From NCBI GenBank assembly GCA_018883305.1, contig VEQI01000008.1:1-23094 (forward strand): a DNA stretch of 23,094 nucleotides. Direction: 5' to 3'. The translations under genes and the position numbers were made by a program. Positions 1 to 7,140 of the stretch are shown one piece after another. Source of the DNA: Limnohabitans sp. (GTDB lineage: Bacteria > Pseudomonadota > Gammaproteobacteria > Burkholderiales > Burkholderiaceae_C). How positions within the stretch are numbered: the stretch's first letter is position 1; each line of letters begins with the position of its first letter. The notes beneath the pieces are model-generated. The model saw only the letters and a list, made by a program, of their open reading frames with translations, was not told the DNA's origin and made no database searches.

Positions 1-2
1 TG

Positions 3-389
3 TTCCATCGGGTGATCTCCAACTTCATGGTGCAGGGTGGCGGATACACCTATAGCAGCGGCGCTTACACCGCCAAAGCTGCCACGCATGCGGCGATTGC
101 GCTCGAAGCGCCGGCTGCCACCGGTTTGAGCAACACAGCAGGGACCATTGCCATGGCAAGAACCGCCGTGCTGAACTCCGCAACGAGTCAGTTTTTCGTG
201 AATACGGTGGACAACAGTGGTTCTTTGGACACCGGGGGTGGTGGATATGCCGTGTTTGGACGACAGATTTCCGGTGTCAGCACGCTCTCAGCCATCAAGT
301 CTGTGGCGGTGGTTGCTAACCCTGGCACGGGGGAGCTCAGCCAACCATCCTCGCCCCCAGTCATTCAGTGGGCACTGCAACTCAAATAA
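3..389 (+). CDS. Cyclophilin-type peptidyl-prolyl cis-trans isomerase, 3' part
   Basis: The reading frame is already open at base 3 and ends with TAA at 387-389, so the gene starts left of the window; about 128 C-terminal residues are visible. The first residues, FHRVISNFMVQGGG, match the catalytic core of cyclophilins, whose active-site Arg lies in the FHR motif. Further hallmarks are NTAGTIAMAR, SQFFVN and GYAVFGR. Cyclophilins catalyse cis-trans isomerisation of Xaa-Pro bonds during protein folding. The Thr/Ser-rich, Lys-poor character fits a periplasmic PpiA-like enzyme rather than a cytoplasmic PpiB, but the signal peptide would be outside the window, so the location is inferred. Family call very secure; subtype open. 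Confidence 0.93.
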   Translation, partial: FHRVISNFMVQGGGYTYSSGAYTAKAATHAAIALEAPAATGLSNTAGTIAMARTAVLNSATSQFFVNTVDNSGSLDTGGGGYAVFGRQISGVSTLSAIKSVAVVANPGTGELSQPSSPPVIQWALQLK

Positions 390-464
390 GTTGCCATCGT
401 CCCTGCCCTGCTGCGGCGGGAGCCGAGGCGACTCGTTAACAGGTGCCCAGCCTCCCACCAGCCA

Positions 465-470
465 CATAAT
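465..470 (+). promoter_or_regulatory. Possible -10 element directly before the MFS start codon
   Basis: CATAAT ends seven bases before the chosen ATG at 478. If used as a -10 hexamer it would start transcription at or next to the ATG, giving a leaderless mRNA, which would fit the missing ribosome-binding site. No convincing -35 is seen at 16-18 bases spacing, so this is weak. Confidence 0.22.
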
Positions 471-477
471 CCGGCGC

Positions 478-1833
478 ATGTCCGTCACAGCCGATTCAAC
501 GCCATCGCCTAAACCCATCGCCATCCTCTCGCTGATGCTGGCGGTCTTTCTGGGGTCGCTGGATCAGTCCATTGCCAATACCGCGCTGCCCGCCATTGCT
601 GCGGGTTTGCAGCACACGCCGGCCGAGTCGGTGTGGGTGTTGCACGCCTACCAGCTGGCAGTGGTGGCTACTCTGCTACCGTTTGCCGCGCTGGGTGATT
701 TGTGGGGTGCTCGTCGGGTGTTTCTCTCCGGGGTGGCCTTGTTCAATCTGGCGGCCATCTCCAGCGCCATGGCCACCAACCTGGAGTGGCTGGCGGTATC
801 GCGGGCGGTCCAGGGCATCGGGGCGTCAGGACTGATGAGTGTGAACCTGGCCCTGGTGCGACAGATTTATCCGCCAGACCGGCTGGGTCATGGCGCAGGC
901 CTGAATGCGTTCATTGTGGGCACGGGCTACAGCCTGGGTCCCACGGCCGCTTCATTGTTGCTGTCCTTTGCGCCCTGGCCCTGGCTGTTTGGTGTGCAAG
1001 TGCCGCTGGGTCTGCTGGGCTTGACCCTGGGCATGCGCTACTTGCCACACACGCCTGTGCGCCAACCCCGTGAGCCTTATGACGTGGTGCTGGCACTGCT
1101 GGCCGCCGTCTGTTTTGCCAGTCTCATCGTCAGCCTGAGTGCCGTGGCCCAGCAAAAGGGCTGGGAAGTCTGGACCCTTGCCCTGGGGCTGATGCTGCTC
1201 AGTGGCGCGGGCCTGCTAAGAAGACAGCGGGGACACACGGCGCCCATGCTGCCGGTGGATTTGATGCGCCGCCCGCTGTTCAGTCTGTCGGTGCTGACCT
1301 CCATCAGTTCATTCACCACTCAAGGGGTGGCGTATGTCGCGCTGCCTTTCTTTTTTCTGCACAACCTGCACCTGCCCGCGGTGGAGGTGGGACTGCTGAT
1401 GACCACCTGGGCGGGGGTGGTGGCCATGGCGGCACCGCTGGCGGGACGCATGTCTGATCGCTACCCGCCGGCCATCATGGGTGGCATTGGCTTGTGCATT
1501 CTTTGCGCCGGCATGACCTGGCTCAGTCAGGTCACCCCACACACCAGCTTCATGTCCATGGCAGTGGGCATGGCGCTGTGCGGCATTGGCTTTGGCCTGT
1601 TTCAATCGCCGAATCTGCGTGCCATCATGACCAGCTCACCGCCTGAGCGTAGCAGTGGCGCCAGTGGCATGGTGGCCATGGCGCGCCTGGTGGGACAAGC
1701 CAGCGGGGCAGCTCTGGTGGCCTTGTGCTTCAACCTGTTTGACCAGCAGGGGGCGGGCAACGCCATCCTGCTGGGTGCGATCACGGCAGGTTTGGGAGGC
1801 GCTTTGAGCTTGTCTCGTCTGTGGGCGCGGTGA
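478..1833 (+). CDS. MFS transporter, DHA2 (EmrB/QacA-like) family
   Basis: A 451-residue polytopic inner-membrane protein. Near the N-terminus LDQSIANTALPAI is the DHA2 signature in TM1, and GDLWGARRVF is MFS motif A in the loop between TM2 and TM3. A repeat of the motif-A loop (GRMSDRYPP) lies in the second half. Many hydrophobic stretches are spread over the whole length, consistent with 12-14 helices. DHA2 members are proton-coupled exporters of drugs or small organic compounds; the substrate cannot be read from sequence. The frame stays open upstream to 217, but that would overlap the cyclophilin gene, and residues before MSVTADS look non-coding. ATG 478 is therefore chosen, although no Shine-Dalgarno precedes it. 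It stands alone between unrelated genes, so context gives no clue. Confidence 0.88.
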   Translation: MSVTADSTPSPKPIAILSLMLAVFLGSLDQSIANTALPAIAAGLQHTPAESVWVLHAYQLAVVATLLPFAALGDLWGARRVFLSGVALFNLAAISSAMATNLEWLAVSRAVQGIGASGLMSVNLALVRQIYPPDRLGHGAGLNAFIVGTGYSLGPTAASLLLSFAPWPWLFGVQVPLGLLGLTLGMRYLPHTPVRQPREPYDVVLALLAAVCFASLIVSLSAVAQQKGWEVWTLALGLMLLSGAGLLRRQRGHTAPMLPVDLMRRPLFSLSVLTSISSFTTQGVAYVALPFFFLHNLHLPAVEVGLLMTTWAGVVAMAAPLAGRMSDRYPPAIMGGIGLCILCAGMTWLSQVTPHTSFMSMAVGMALCGIGFGLFQSPNLRAIMTSSPPERSSGASGMVAMARLVGQASGAALVALCFNLFDQQGAGNAILLGAITAGLGGALSLSRLWAR

Positions 1834-1901
1834 TCACCCACGAAGCCCTTGCACAGACTTGCGACAATCCCACCTTGCCTCGTTGTTGAGAAGGAACCCG
1901 C

Positions 1902-2966
1902 ATGACCACCGCCACCCCCACCTCTCCTCGCCTGACCAGCCTGTCACACGGCGGCGGCTGTGGCTGCAAGATTGCCCCGGGCGTGCTCTCTGAGATTCTC
2001 AAAACCACGACCGGCATGCTCATTCCGCCGCAATTGCTGGTGGGCATTGAAACCTCGGACGATGCAGCGGTGTATCAGCTCAATGATGAGCAGGCGTTGA
2101 TTGCCACCACGGATTTTTTCATGCCCATCGTGGATGACCCGTTCGACTTTGGGCGCATCGCCGCCACCAATGCCATCAGTGACGTGTATGCCATGGGCGG
2201 CACACCCATCCTGGCCCTGGCGCTGGTGGGCATGCCCATCAACGTGCTCTCCACCGAGACCATCGGCCAAATTCTGGCGGGTGGCCAACAGGTTTGTCGT
2301 GAAGCGGGCATTCCCATTGCCGGTGGACACACCATTGACTCCGTGGAACCCATCTATGGTCTGGTTGTTCTGGGCCTGGTGCATCCCAAGCGTGTGAAAC
2401 GCAATGCCGATGCGCGTGTGGGTGACCGACTGATCCTGGGCAAGCCCCTGGGCGTGGGCGTGTTGTCCGCCGCTCTCAAGAAAGAGGTGTTGAACGCCGA
2501 TGGCTACACCCGGATGATCAGCCACACCACCCGGCTCAACACACCGGGCCCTGCCCTGGCTGCCTTGCCGGGCGTACACGCGCTCACCGATGTCACCGGC
2601 TTTGGCCTGGCCGGTCATGCGCTGGAGATGGCGCGCGGTGCAGGCACCACGGTGGACTTGTCCATGTCACGCATTCCCCTCATTGAAGGCGCACGGGAAC
2701 TGGCCGCCCAAGGATTGATCACGGGGGCGAGTGCACGCAACTGGTCCGCCTACGGTCATGAGGTGGCGTTGGCTGACGAACTGACGCTGGTGGACCGCCA
2801 CCTGCTCACGGATCCGCAAACCAGCGGTGGGTTGCTGGTGGCCTGTTCTGCCGAAGCAGTGCCCGACGTCCTGGCCGTGTTTCAGCAACACGGATTTGCA
2901 CAGGCCGCGGAAATTGGCAACATGGCGCCCACCACGGGCACGAGCATTCACTTGCGTGTACGCTGA
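1902..2966 (+). CDS. selD: Selenide, water dikinase (selenophosphate synthetase)
   Basis: A 354-residue cytoplasmic enzyme of usual family length. It makes selenophosphate from selenide and ATP, the selenium donor for selenocysteine and for 2-selenouridine in tRNA. The N-terminal SHGGGCGCKIAP motif carries the active-site cysteine (Cys20; ordinary Cys, not a UGA Sec codon) and the catalytic Lys23. TSDDAAVY, ATTDFF, AGGHTID, DVTGFGLAGHALEMA and TDPQTSGGLL follow the SelD/PurM-like ATP-binding fold in order. The start is well supported by AAGGA about eight bases upstream of ATG. The usual partners (selA/selB, or mnmH for tRNA selenation) are not in the window. The gene is convergent with the SQR-like operon. 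Confidence 0.97.
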   Translation: MTTATPTSPRLTSLSHGGGCGCKIAPGVLSEILKTTTGMLIPPQLLVGIETSDDAAVYQLNDEQALIATTDFFMPIVDDPFDFGRIAATNAISDVYAMGGTPILALALVGMPINVLSTETIGQILAGGQQVCREAGIPIAGGHTIDSVEPIYGLVVLGLVHPKRVKRNADARVGDRLILGKPLGVGVLSAALKKEVLNADGYTRMISHTTRLNTPGPALAALPGVHALTDVTGFGLAGHALEMARGAGTTVDLSMSRIPLIEGARELAAQGLITGASARNWSAYGHEVALADELTLVDRHLLTDPQTSGGLLVACSAEAVPDVLAVFQQHGFAQAAEIGNMAPTTGTSIHLRVR

Positions 2967-2986
2967 AAACGGCCCTGCACCACCCC

Positions 2987-3145
2987 TCAGTGGGACTTGC
3001 GCATCAGCTTCAACATCTTGAGGTTGATCACCACAAAGCGAATGGCCTGCCACAAGACATTGGTGCGCATCATGCGCGTGAACGCCGTGGGCATGGGGGG
3101 ATAGTAAGCTTGCTGATAGGGCTCTTTGTTCACGGGCGGGTTCAT
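2987..3145 (-). CDS. 52-residue basic amphipathic small protein, downstream of the SQR-like gene
   Basis: I recognise no named family. The 52-residue product begins with a polar, Pro/Tyr-rich segment (MNPPVNKEPYQQAYYPP) and ends with a Met/Lys/Arg-rich amphipathic stretch (about residues 28-50, NVLWQAIRFVVINLKMLKLM) that could lie on the membrane surface. The frame is open from 3175, but the ATG at 3145 has an AGGAG five bases upstream and is chosen. It starts 43 bases after the stop of the SQR-like gene on the same strand and occupies what would otherwise be a 220-base gap, so co-transcription is likely. SQRs are monotopic membrane flavoproteins, so a membrane-associated accessory peptide is a reasonable guess, not shown. 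Reality of the gene: fairly confident; function: unknown. Confidence 0.68.
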   Translation of the reverse strand: MNPPVNKEPYQQAYYPPMPTAFTRMMRTNVLWQAIRFVVINLKMLKLMRKSH

Positions 3146-3150
3146 GACGA

Positions 3151-3155
3151 CTCCT
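3151..3155 (-). promoter_or_regulatory. Shine-Dalgarno that sets the start of the 52-residue protein
   Basis: On the minus strand AGGAG lies five bases before ATG 3143-3145. The upstream in-frame ATG codons have no comparable site, so this decides the start in favour of MNPPVNK. Confidence 0.6.
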
Positions 3156-3188
3156 GATCGGGACATGGACGACACGGCAAATGGGCTT

Positions 3189-4646
3189 TCAGTCGGGCAA
3201 CAAGCGCCAGCCTGGTCGCATCTTGGCCTGGTAGATGAAGGTGTGGTGCAGCAAGGTCTTCATCCAGTGGCCTGCCAGGCCAATCTCCCCGAAGGTGAGG
3301 TGGATGTCGCGGCCATAGTCTGGATAGGTCTCGAAGTCAGGCACCACTGGATACACCGTCATGGTGGCCGCCGTGCCGCGGAACAGATGTGACCCTGTGG
3401 AGGCCACACACGCAGCGCCTATGCGCGCCATGGACGCGGTATGGGTGGGCGCAGGCGCACCAGCCAGCATGTCACGCAAGCTCTTGGCCACCGCAATGGC
3501 CATGGCGGCCGAAGGCATGCCCGTGCGCGGCGGCGAAGGGTTGATGGGCGTGCCGTTGGCGCTTTGCATGGGCTTGCTGATGAGGTGCGGTGGCGCAAAG
3601 GCAATGCCAATGGCAAACAAGTTGGGGAATGTCGGGTTTTGATAGGTCTGGGGCCAATCACGCGCGCGCCATTCAGCGTACGGTCTGGGCGTGTAATCCG
3701 CATCCACTTTCATAAACCCGCTGGGGGCAAAGAGTTGTGGAGTGATGTCCTCGTCGCTGGCGTTGTAGGCCTTGAGCCCCACCCCGGAGAAGGGCGGGAT
3801 GAGCATGGCGAAGTCAAACCCCAGTTCATGAAAGCTGCCGTCCAGCATTTCGTAGTGGATCTTGCCCGCCTCCACTTTTTTCACGTGCGCACGCACCACC
3901 CACTCGATGCCGCGTTCCACCATCAAGGACTCGGCAAACGTCTTGCCGTTGGTGATGTAGCCACCTCGCTCGATGTGCACGCCGCCCATGCCAAAGTCGC
4001 CCAGCTCATATTCATTGCTGATCCAGACCAGACGCGCGCGGCCACGCACCCCTGCTTCACGCAGCACGTGGTCCACGTTGTAGATGTATTCAAACGCCGC
4101 GCCTTGACAGGTGCAAGTCCCGTGCCCTGTGCCTACCACCAGGGTGCGTTGCTCCCCCCGACGCAGGGATTCGATGATGCGCTGCAGTTGGGTGTTGGCT
4201 TCCAGCGCATGTGAGGCGGTGCACACGGAAACGGTGTGTCCATGATCTGGCCCCAGGCCCTCGGTCGCACCGAAATTCAGCTTGGGCCCGGTGGCGTTGA
4301 TCAGGTAGTCATAGGGCAAGGTCTCCATCTGCCCAGCCTTCTCAGGCTCGGTGTACTCAATGGTCACGAACGGTTGAGACTGATCCCCGCGTCCTTGCGG
4401 ATGCAAGGACACACCGCGTGCCTGCTTGAACTGAATGCGGGTCTTGCGATAGACCTTGGCCAGATCAAAGGTCACGTCGGCCTCGGTCATTTGCCCCACG
4501 CCCACCCAGATGTTGGACGGAATCCAGTTCCACCGATCATTGGGTGAGACCACGGTGATGTCGTGTTCCGCGCCCAACTCCACATGCAGGTAGCGCGCGG
4601 CCGTGTGCCCCGAAATACCCGCCCCCAGTATGACGATGCGTGCCAT
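3189..4646 (-). CDS. Sulfide:quinone oxidoreductase-like FAD flavoprotein
   Basis: A 485-residue member of the two-dinucleotide-binding-domain flavoproteins (SQR, flavocytochrome c sulfide dehydrogenase, NDH-2). IVILGAGISGHTAA at residues 4-17 is the FAD Rossmann motif; LINATGPKLNFG follows near 115-125 and LFAIGIAFAPP near 343-352. Cysteines at 142, in the C-T-C pair 178/180, and at 413 sit roughly where SQRs place their three redox cysteines (alignment from memory). The C-terminal segment from about residue 455 (GLAGHWMKTLLHHTFIYQAKMRPGW) resembles the amphipathic membrane-attachment helices of SQR. Known SQRs oxidise sulfide to polysulfide and reduce quinone. At 485 residues it is longer than many SQRs. 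ATG 4646 has AGGAG nine bases upstream. Family confident; true substrate (sulfide, persulfide, selenide) not determined. Confidence 0.85.
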   Translation of the reverse strand: MARIVILGAGISGHTAARYLHVELGAEHDITVVSPNDRWNWIPSNIWVGVGQMTEADVTFDLAKVYRKTRIQFKQARGVSLHPQGRGDQSQPFVTIEYTEPEKAGQMETLPYDYLINATGPKLNFGATEGLGPDHGHTVSVCTASHALEANTQLQRIIESLRRGEQRTLVVGTGHGTCTCQGAAFEYIYNVDHVLREAGVRGRARLVWISNEYELGDFGMGGVHIERGGYITNGKTFAESLMVERGIEWVVRAHVKKVEAGKIHYEMLDGSFHELGFDFAMLIPPFSGVGLKAYNASDEDITPQLFAPSGFMKVDADYTPRPYAEWRARDWPQTYQNPTFPNLFAIGIAFAPPHLISKPMQSANGTPINPSPPRTGMPSAAMAIAVAKSLRDMLAGAPAPTHTASMARIGAACVASTGSHLFRGTAATMTVYPVVPDFETYPDYGRDIHLTFGEIGLAGHWMKTLLHHTFIYQAKMRPGWRLLPD

Positions 4647-4666
4647 GACATTGGACTCCTTTGAGC

Positions 4667-4688
4667 TTCAATCTAGCGTCAGATTGAA
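4667..4688. promoter_or_regulatory. Inverted repeat (operator candidate) over the -10 of the SQR-like gene
   Basis: Perfect 8-base arms TTCAATCT (4667-4674) and AGATTGAA (4681-4688) flank a 6-base spacer. The repeat covers the -10 hexamer, the position expected for a repressor. ArsR-type sulfide/persulfide sensors (BigR, SqrR) use AT-rich palindromes at comparable places; assignment to that family is inference, and no regulator gene is adjacent. Confidence 0.5.
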
Positions 4689-4698
4689 TATAAGTCAA
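4670..4698 (-). promoter_or_regulatory. Sigma70-type promoter of the SQR-like operon
   Basis: Reading the minus strand, TTGACT (bases 4698-4693) and TAGATT (4675-4670) are separated by exactly 17 bases. Transcription would start near 4663, leaving a short leader that contains the AGGAG before ATG 4646. This is one of the few AT-rich patches in the window. Confidence 0.6.
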
Positions 4699-4710
4699 TA
4701 CTGATTTATA
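4689..4710. promoter_or_regulatory. Second inverted repeat over the -35 of the SQR-like gene
   Basis: Arms TATAAGTC (4689-4696) and GATTTATA (4703-4710) match at 7 of 8 positions around a 6-base spacer. It has the same 8-6-8 geometry as the repeat at 4667-4688 and begins on the very next base, so the centres are 22 bases (about two helical turns) apart. It covers the -35 hexamer. Confidence 0.42.
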
Positions 4711-4854
4711 AAGCATGCGCGACTCAACGCACCGATGAGGTGGTTCAACCCAGTGACGAAGGGGCAAATATTTCCACCCTGTCTCGGATAAGCGACACCA
4801 CACCTGATCCGGGGGTGTTACTTTCCCAGTCCACCCACGTTGACTGAATGCCTC

Positions 4855-6132
4855 ATGTCCATCACCCTTCACACCTGCGAGCAACTGGATGCCCAAGACC
4901 CCTTGCGCAGCCTGCGCGATTTGTTCGAACTCCCCGAAGGACGCTTGTACCTGGACGGCAACTCCCTGGGTGTGCTGCCACGGGCCACCCCGGCTCGGGT
5001 GGCGCAGGCCGTGTGTGAAGAATGGGGACAAGATCTGATTCAAAGCTGGAACACGGCCGGCTGGTTTGAATTGCCCCGGCGCGTGGGCGACAAGATTGCC
5101 CGTCTCATTGGTGCGCGCGCAGGTGAGGTGGTGGCCGCTGACAGCACATCCATCAATCTGTTCAAGGTGCTGAGTTGCGCCCTGGACATCGCGGCTGCCG
5201 ATCACCCTGCCCGACGCAAGGTGGTGAGTGAGCGCAGCAATTTCCCCACCGACCTGTACATTGCAGAAGCCTTGTGCCGCACACGCGGCCTGGAGCTGGT
5301 GTTGCTGGATGCCACTGCGCTGGAGGCTGCCTTGCAAGATGATGTGGCCGTGCTCATGCTCACCCATGTCAATTACCGCACCGGAGCCATGCATGACATG
5401 GCTCACCTCACGGCCATGGCGCAGGCTCGCGGCATTCTGACCGTCTGGGACCTGGCGCACAGTGCCGGTGCTGTGCCCGTGGACCTGCACGGTGCTCATG
5501 CTGACTTCGCGGTGGGCTGCGGCTACAAGTACCTCAATGGCGGGCCCGGCGCACCTGCGTTTGTGTGGGTGCACCCGCACCACACGGACCGCTTCTGGCA
5601 ACCACTGGCAGGCTGGTGGGGCCATGCCGCACCCTTTGCCTTCACGCCTCATTACCAACCGGCGCCTGGTATTACCCGGTACCAATGCGGCACCCAGCCC
5701 ATCCTCAGTCTGACGGCCCTGGACGCTGGCCTGGACAGCGTGCTGGCCGCCGAAGCGTTGGGAGGCATGCCCGCGCTGCGACGCAAGTCCCTGGCCCTCA
5801 CCCGTCTGTGCATGGACCTGGTCCAGGCGCGCCTGGGGGGACATGGCTTGGGCATTGCCACACCGCAGGCGGATGATGACCGGGGTTCCCAAGTGAGTCT
5901 CACCCGAGCGCAGGGTGGTTATGCCATCGTTCAGGCACTCATTGCTCGCGGAGTCATTGGGGATTTTCGGGCGGGCGATGGTGCCACGCAGCCTGACATC
6001 CTGCGCTTTGGCTTCACACCGCTGTATGTGGGTTATGCCGATGTGTGGCATGCCGTGGAGCAACTGCGTCAGGTGATGGACAGTGGCGAATGGCAAGACC
6101 CCCGCTTTGCCAAACAACACGCCGTGACCTGA
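4855..6132 (+). CDS. kynU: Kynureninase
   Basis: A 425-residue PLP enzyme (fold type I), normal length. It cleaves L-kynurenine to anthranilate and L-alanine in aerobic tryptophan breakdown. Hallmarks in order: YLDGNSLGVLP (32-42), LTHVNYRTGAMHDM (169-182), VWDLAHSAGAVPVDL (197-211, with the PLP-pyridine Asp199), and GCGYKYLNGGPGAP (221-234) with the Schiff-base Lys225. Near the C-terminus DILRFGFTPLYVGY binds the cofactor phosphate side. The frame also offers TTG 4840; ATG 4855 (MSITLH) is preferred because it fits the family length, though no strong Shine-Dalgarno is visible for either. kynA follows after 13 bases, so the two form an operon. The usual third gene, kynB (formamidase), is absent. 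Confidence 0.95.
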   Translation: MSITLHTCEQLDAQDPLRSLRDLFELPEGRLYLDGNSLGVLPRATPARVAQAVCEEWGQDLIQSWNTAGWFELPRRVGDKIARLIGARAGEVVAADSTSINLFKVLSCALDIAAADHPARRKVVSERSNFPTDLYIAEALCRTRGLELVLLDATALEAALQDDVAVLMLTHVNYRTGAMHDMAHLTAMAQARGILTVWDLAHSAGAVPVDLHGAHADFAVGCGYKYLNGGPGAPAFVWVHPHHTDRFWQPLAGWWGHAAPFAFTPHYQPAPGITRYQCGTQPILSLTALDAGLDSVLAAEALGGMPALRRKSLALTRLCMDLVQARLGGHGLGIATPQADDDRGSQVSLTRAQGGYAIVQALIARGVIGDFRAGDGATQPDILRFGFTPLYVGYADVWHAVEQLRQVMDSGEWQDPRFAKQHAVT

Positions 6133-6145
6133 AAGGACTTGCCCC

Positions 6146-7051
6146 ATGACCGGATGCCCCATGCACCCTGCCCCGCCGCCTTCGGGCGTGTCGCCCGCCT
6201 CCACGGTCACCCCGGCCATCGGCGAGCGCATCGTGGAGGAGGAGCGAGCGCAACTGGACTTCAGTCAGCGCATGAGTTATGGCGATTATCTGCAACTCGA
6301 TGCCATCCTCCGCGCACAGCATCCCCGCTCACCTGACCACAACGAAATGCTGTTCATCGTGCAGCATCAGACCAGCGAGTTGTGGATGAAACTCATGCTG
6401 CATGAATTGCAAGCCGCCATGCGCTGTATTCATCAAGACCAATTGCCCGATGCTTTCAAGATGCTGGCCCGGGTCTCCAAGATCATGGAACAGTTGGTGC
6501 ATGCCTGGGACGTGCTGGCCACCATGACCCCGCCCGAATACAGCGCCATTCGTCCTTACCTGGCGCAATCCAGCGGCTTTCAAAGCTGGCAATACCGCTG
6601 TATTGAGTTTTCCCTGGGCAACAAGAATGCCGCCATGCTGCAACCCCATGCGCATCGCGCGGATGTGCTGGCCGTGGTCCAGGCGGCCTATGACGCGCCC
6701 TCGTTGTATGACGAATGCCTGCAACTGCTGGCGCGGCGCGGGCTCAGCATTCCCGCCACACATCTTCAGCGCGATTGGCGCGAACCCTACAGCAACCACC
6801 CGCAGGTGGAGCAAGCCTGGCTGACCGTGTACCGCGACCCGCACGCGCACTGGGATCTGTATCAACTGGGCGAAGAACTCACCGACCTGGAGGACGCCTT
6901 CCGGCTTTGGCGCTTTCGGCACATGACCACTGTTGAGCGCGTGATCGGGTTCAAGCGAGGCACCGGTGGCACAGGGGGCATCAGCTACTTGCGCAAAATG
7001 CTGGACGTGGTGCTGTTTCCAGAAATCTGGTCCTTGCGCACGCAGTTGTAA
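6146..7051 (+). CDS. kynA: Tryptophan 2,3-dioxygenase
   Basis: A 301-residue heme enzyme that opens the indole ring of L-tryptophan with O2 to give N-formylkynurenine, the first step of the pathway that kynU continues. Visible hallmarks: MSYGDYLQLD (43-52), FIVQHQTSELWMKL (70-83) with the active-site His74, SSGFQSWQYRCIEF (142-155), and FRHMTTVERVIGFKRG (257-272) with the proximal heme ligand His259. The final GTGGTGGISYL loop closes over the substrate. Positions agree closely with the Cupriavidus metallidurans enzyme (His72, His257), which supports the start. AAAGGA lies about nine bases before the ATG. No regulator of the KynR (Lrp/AsnC) type is next to the pair. Confidence 0.97.
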   Translation: MTGCPMHPAPPPSGVSPASTVTPAIGERIVEEERAQLDFSQRMSYGDYLQLDAILRAQHPRSPDHNEMLFIVQHQTSELWMKLMLHELQAAMRCIHQDQLPDAFKMLARVSKIMEQLVHAWDVLATMTPPEYSAIRPYLAQSSGFQSWQYRCIEFSLGNKNAAMLQPHAHRADVLAVVQAAYDAPSLYDECLQLLARRGLSIPATHLQRDWREPYSNHPQVEQAWLTVYRDPHAHWDLYQLGEELTDLEDAFRLWRFRHMTTVERVIGFKRGTGGTGGISYLRKMLDVVLFPEIWSLRTQL

Positions 7052-7074
7052 ATCCTGGGTCTGGATACCCCTGA

Positions 7075-7103
7075 GAGACAGTGGGTGGAATGTTCGTGAT
7101 AAT
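7075..7103 (+). promoter_or_regulatory. Promoter candidate of the 2-hydroxyacid dehydrogenase gene
   Basis: GAGACA (7075-7080) and GATAAT (7098-7103) are 17 bases apart, matching four and five positions of the sigma70 hexamers. Transcription would begin near 7110, about 30 bases before ATG 7141. That argues against the longer frame starting at 7081 and suggests the gene need not depend on read-through from kynUA. Confidence 0.42.
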
Positions 7104-7140
7104 GCCTGCCACGACCTTAGACAACTCCCACAGAACCTTG

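Noticed and set aside
217..477. Upstream extension of the MFS frame to GTG/ATG-like starts near 217
   Set aside because: It would overlap the end of the cyclophilin gene in another frame, and the extra 87 residues have no membrane-protein or signal character.
1960..1971. In-frame UGA selenocysteine codon in selD
   Set aside because: The active-site codon is TGT (Cys), and the gene reads through without any internal stop.
1944..2618. A 224-codon minus-strand frame opposite selD
   Set aside because: selD motifs run uninterrupted on the plus strand; the antisense product is low-complexity Gly/His/Gln.
3441..4214. A 257-codon plus-strand frame opposite the SQR-like gene
   Set aside because: Shadow frame; the minus strand carries FAD motifs, a promoter and a ribosome-binding site.
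4537..6231. A 564-codon open frame on the minus strand opposite kynU
   Set aside because: It lies fully antisense to clear kynU and reaches into the SQR-like gene; composition is His/Gln/Gly-rich nonsense typical of GC-rich shadow frames, with no recognisable motif.
7081..7140. Longer N-terminus for the 2-hydroxyacid dehydrogenase
   Set aside because: The extra 20 residues do not fit the family, and a promoter candidate with its -10 at 7098-7103 lies inside them.
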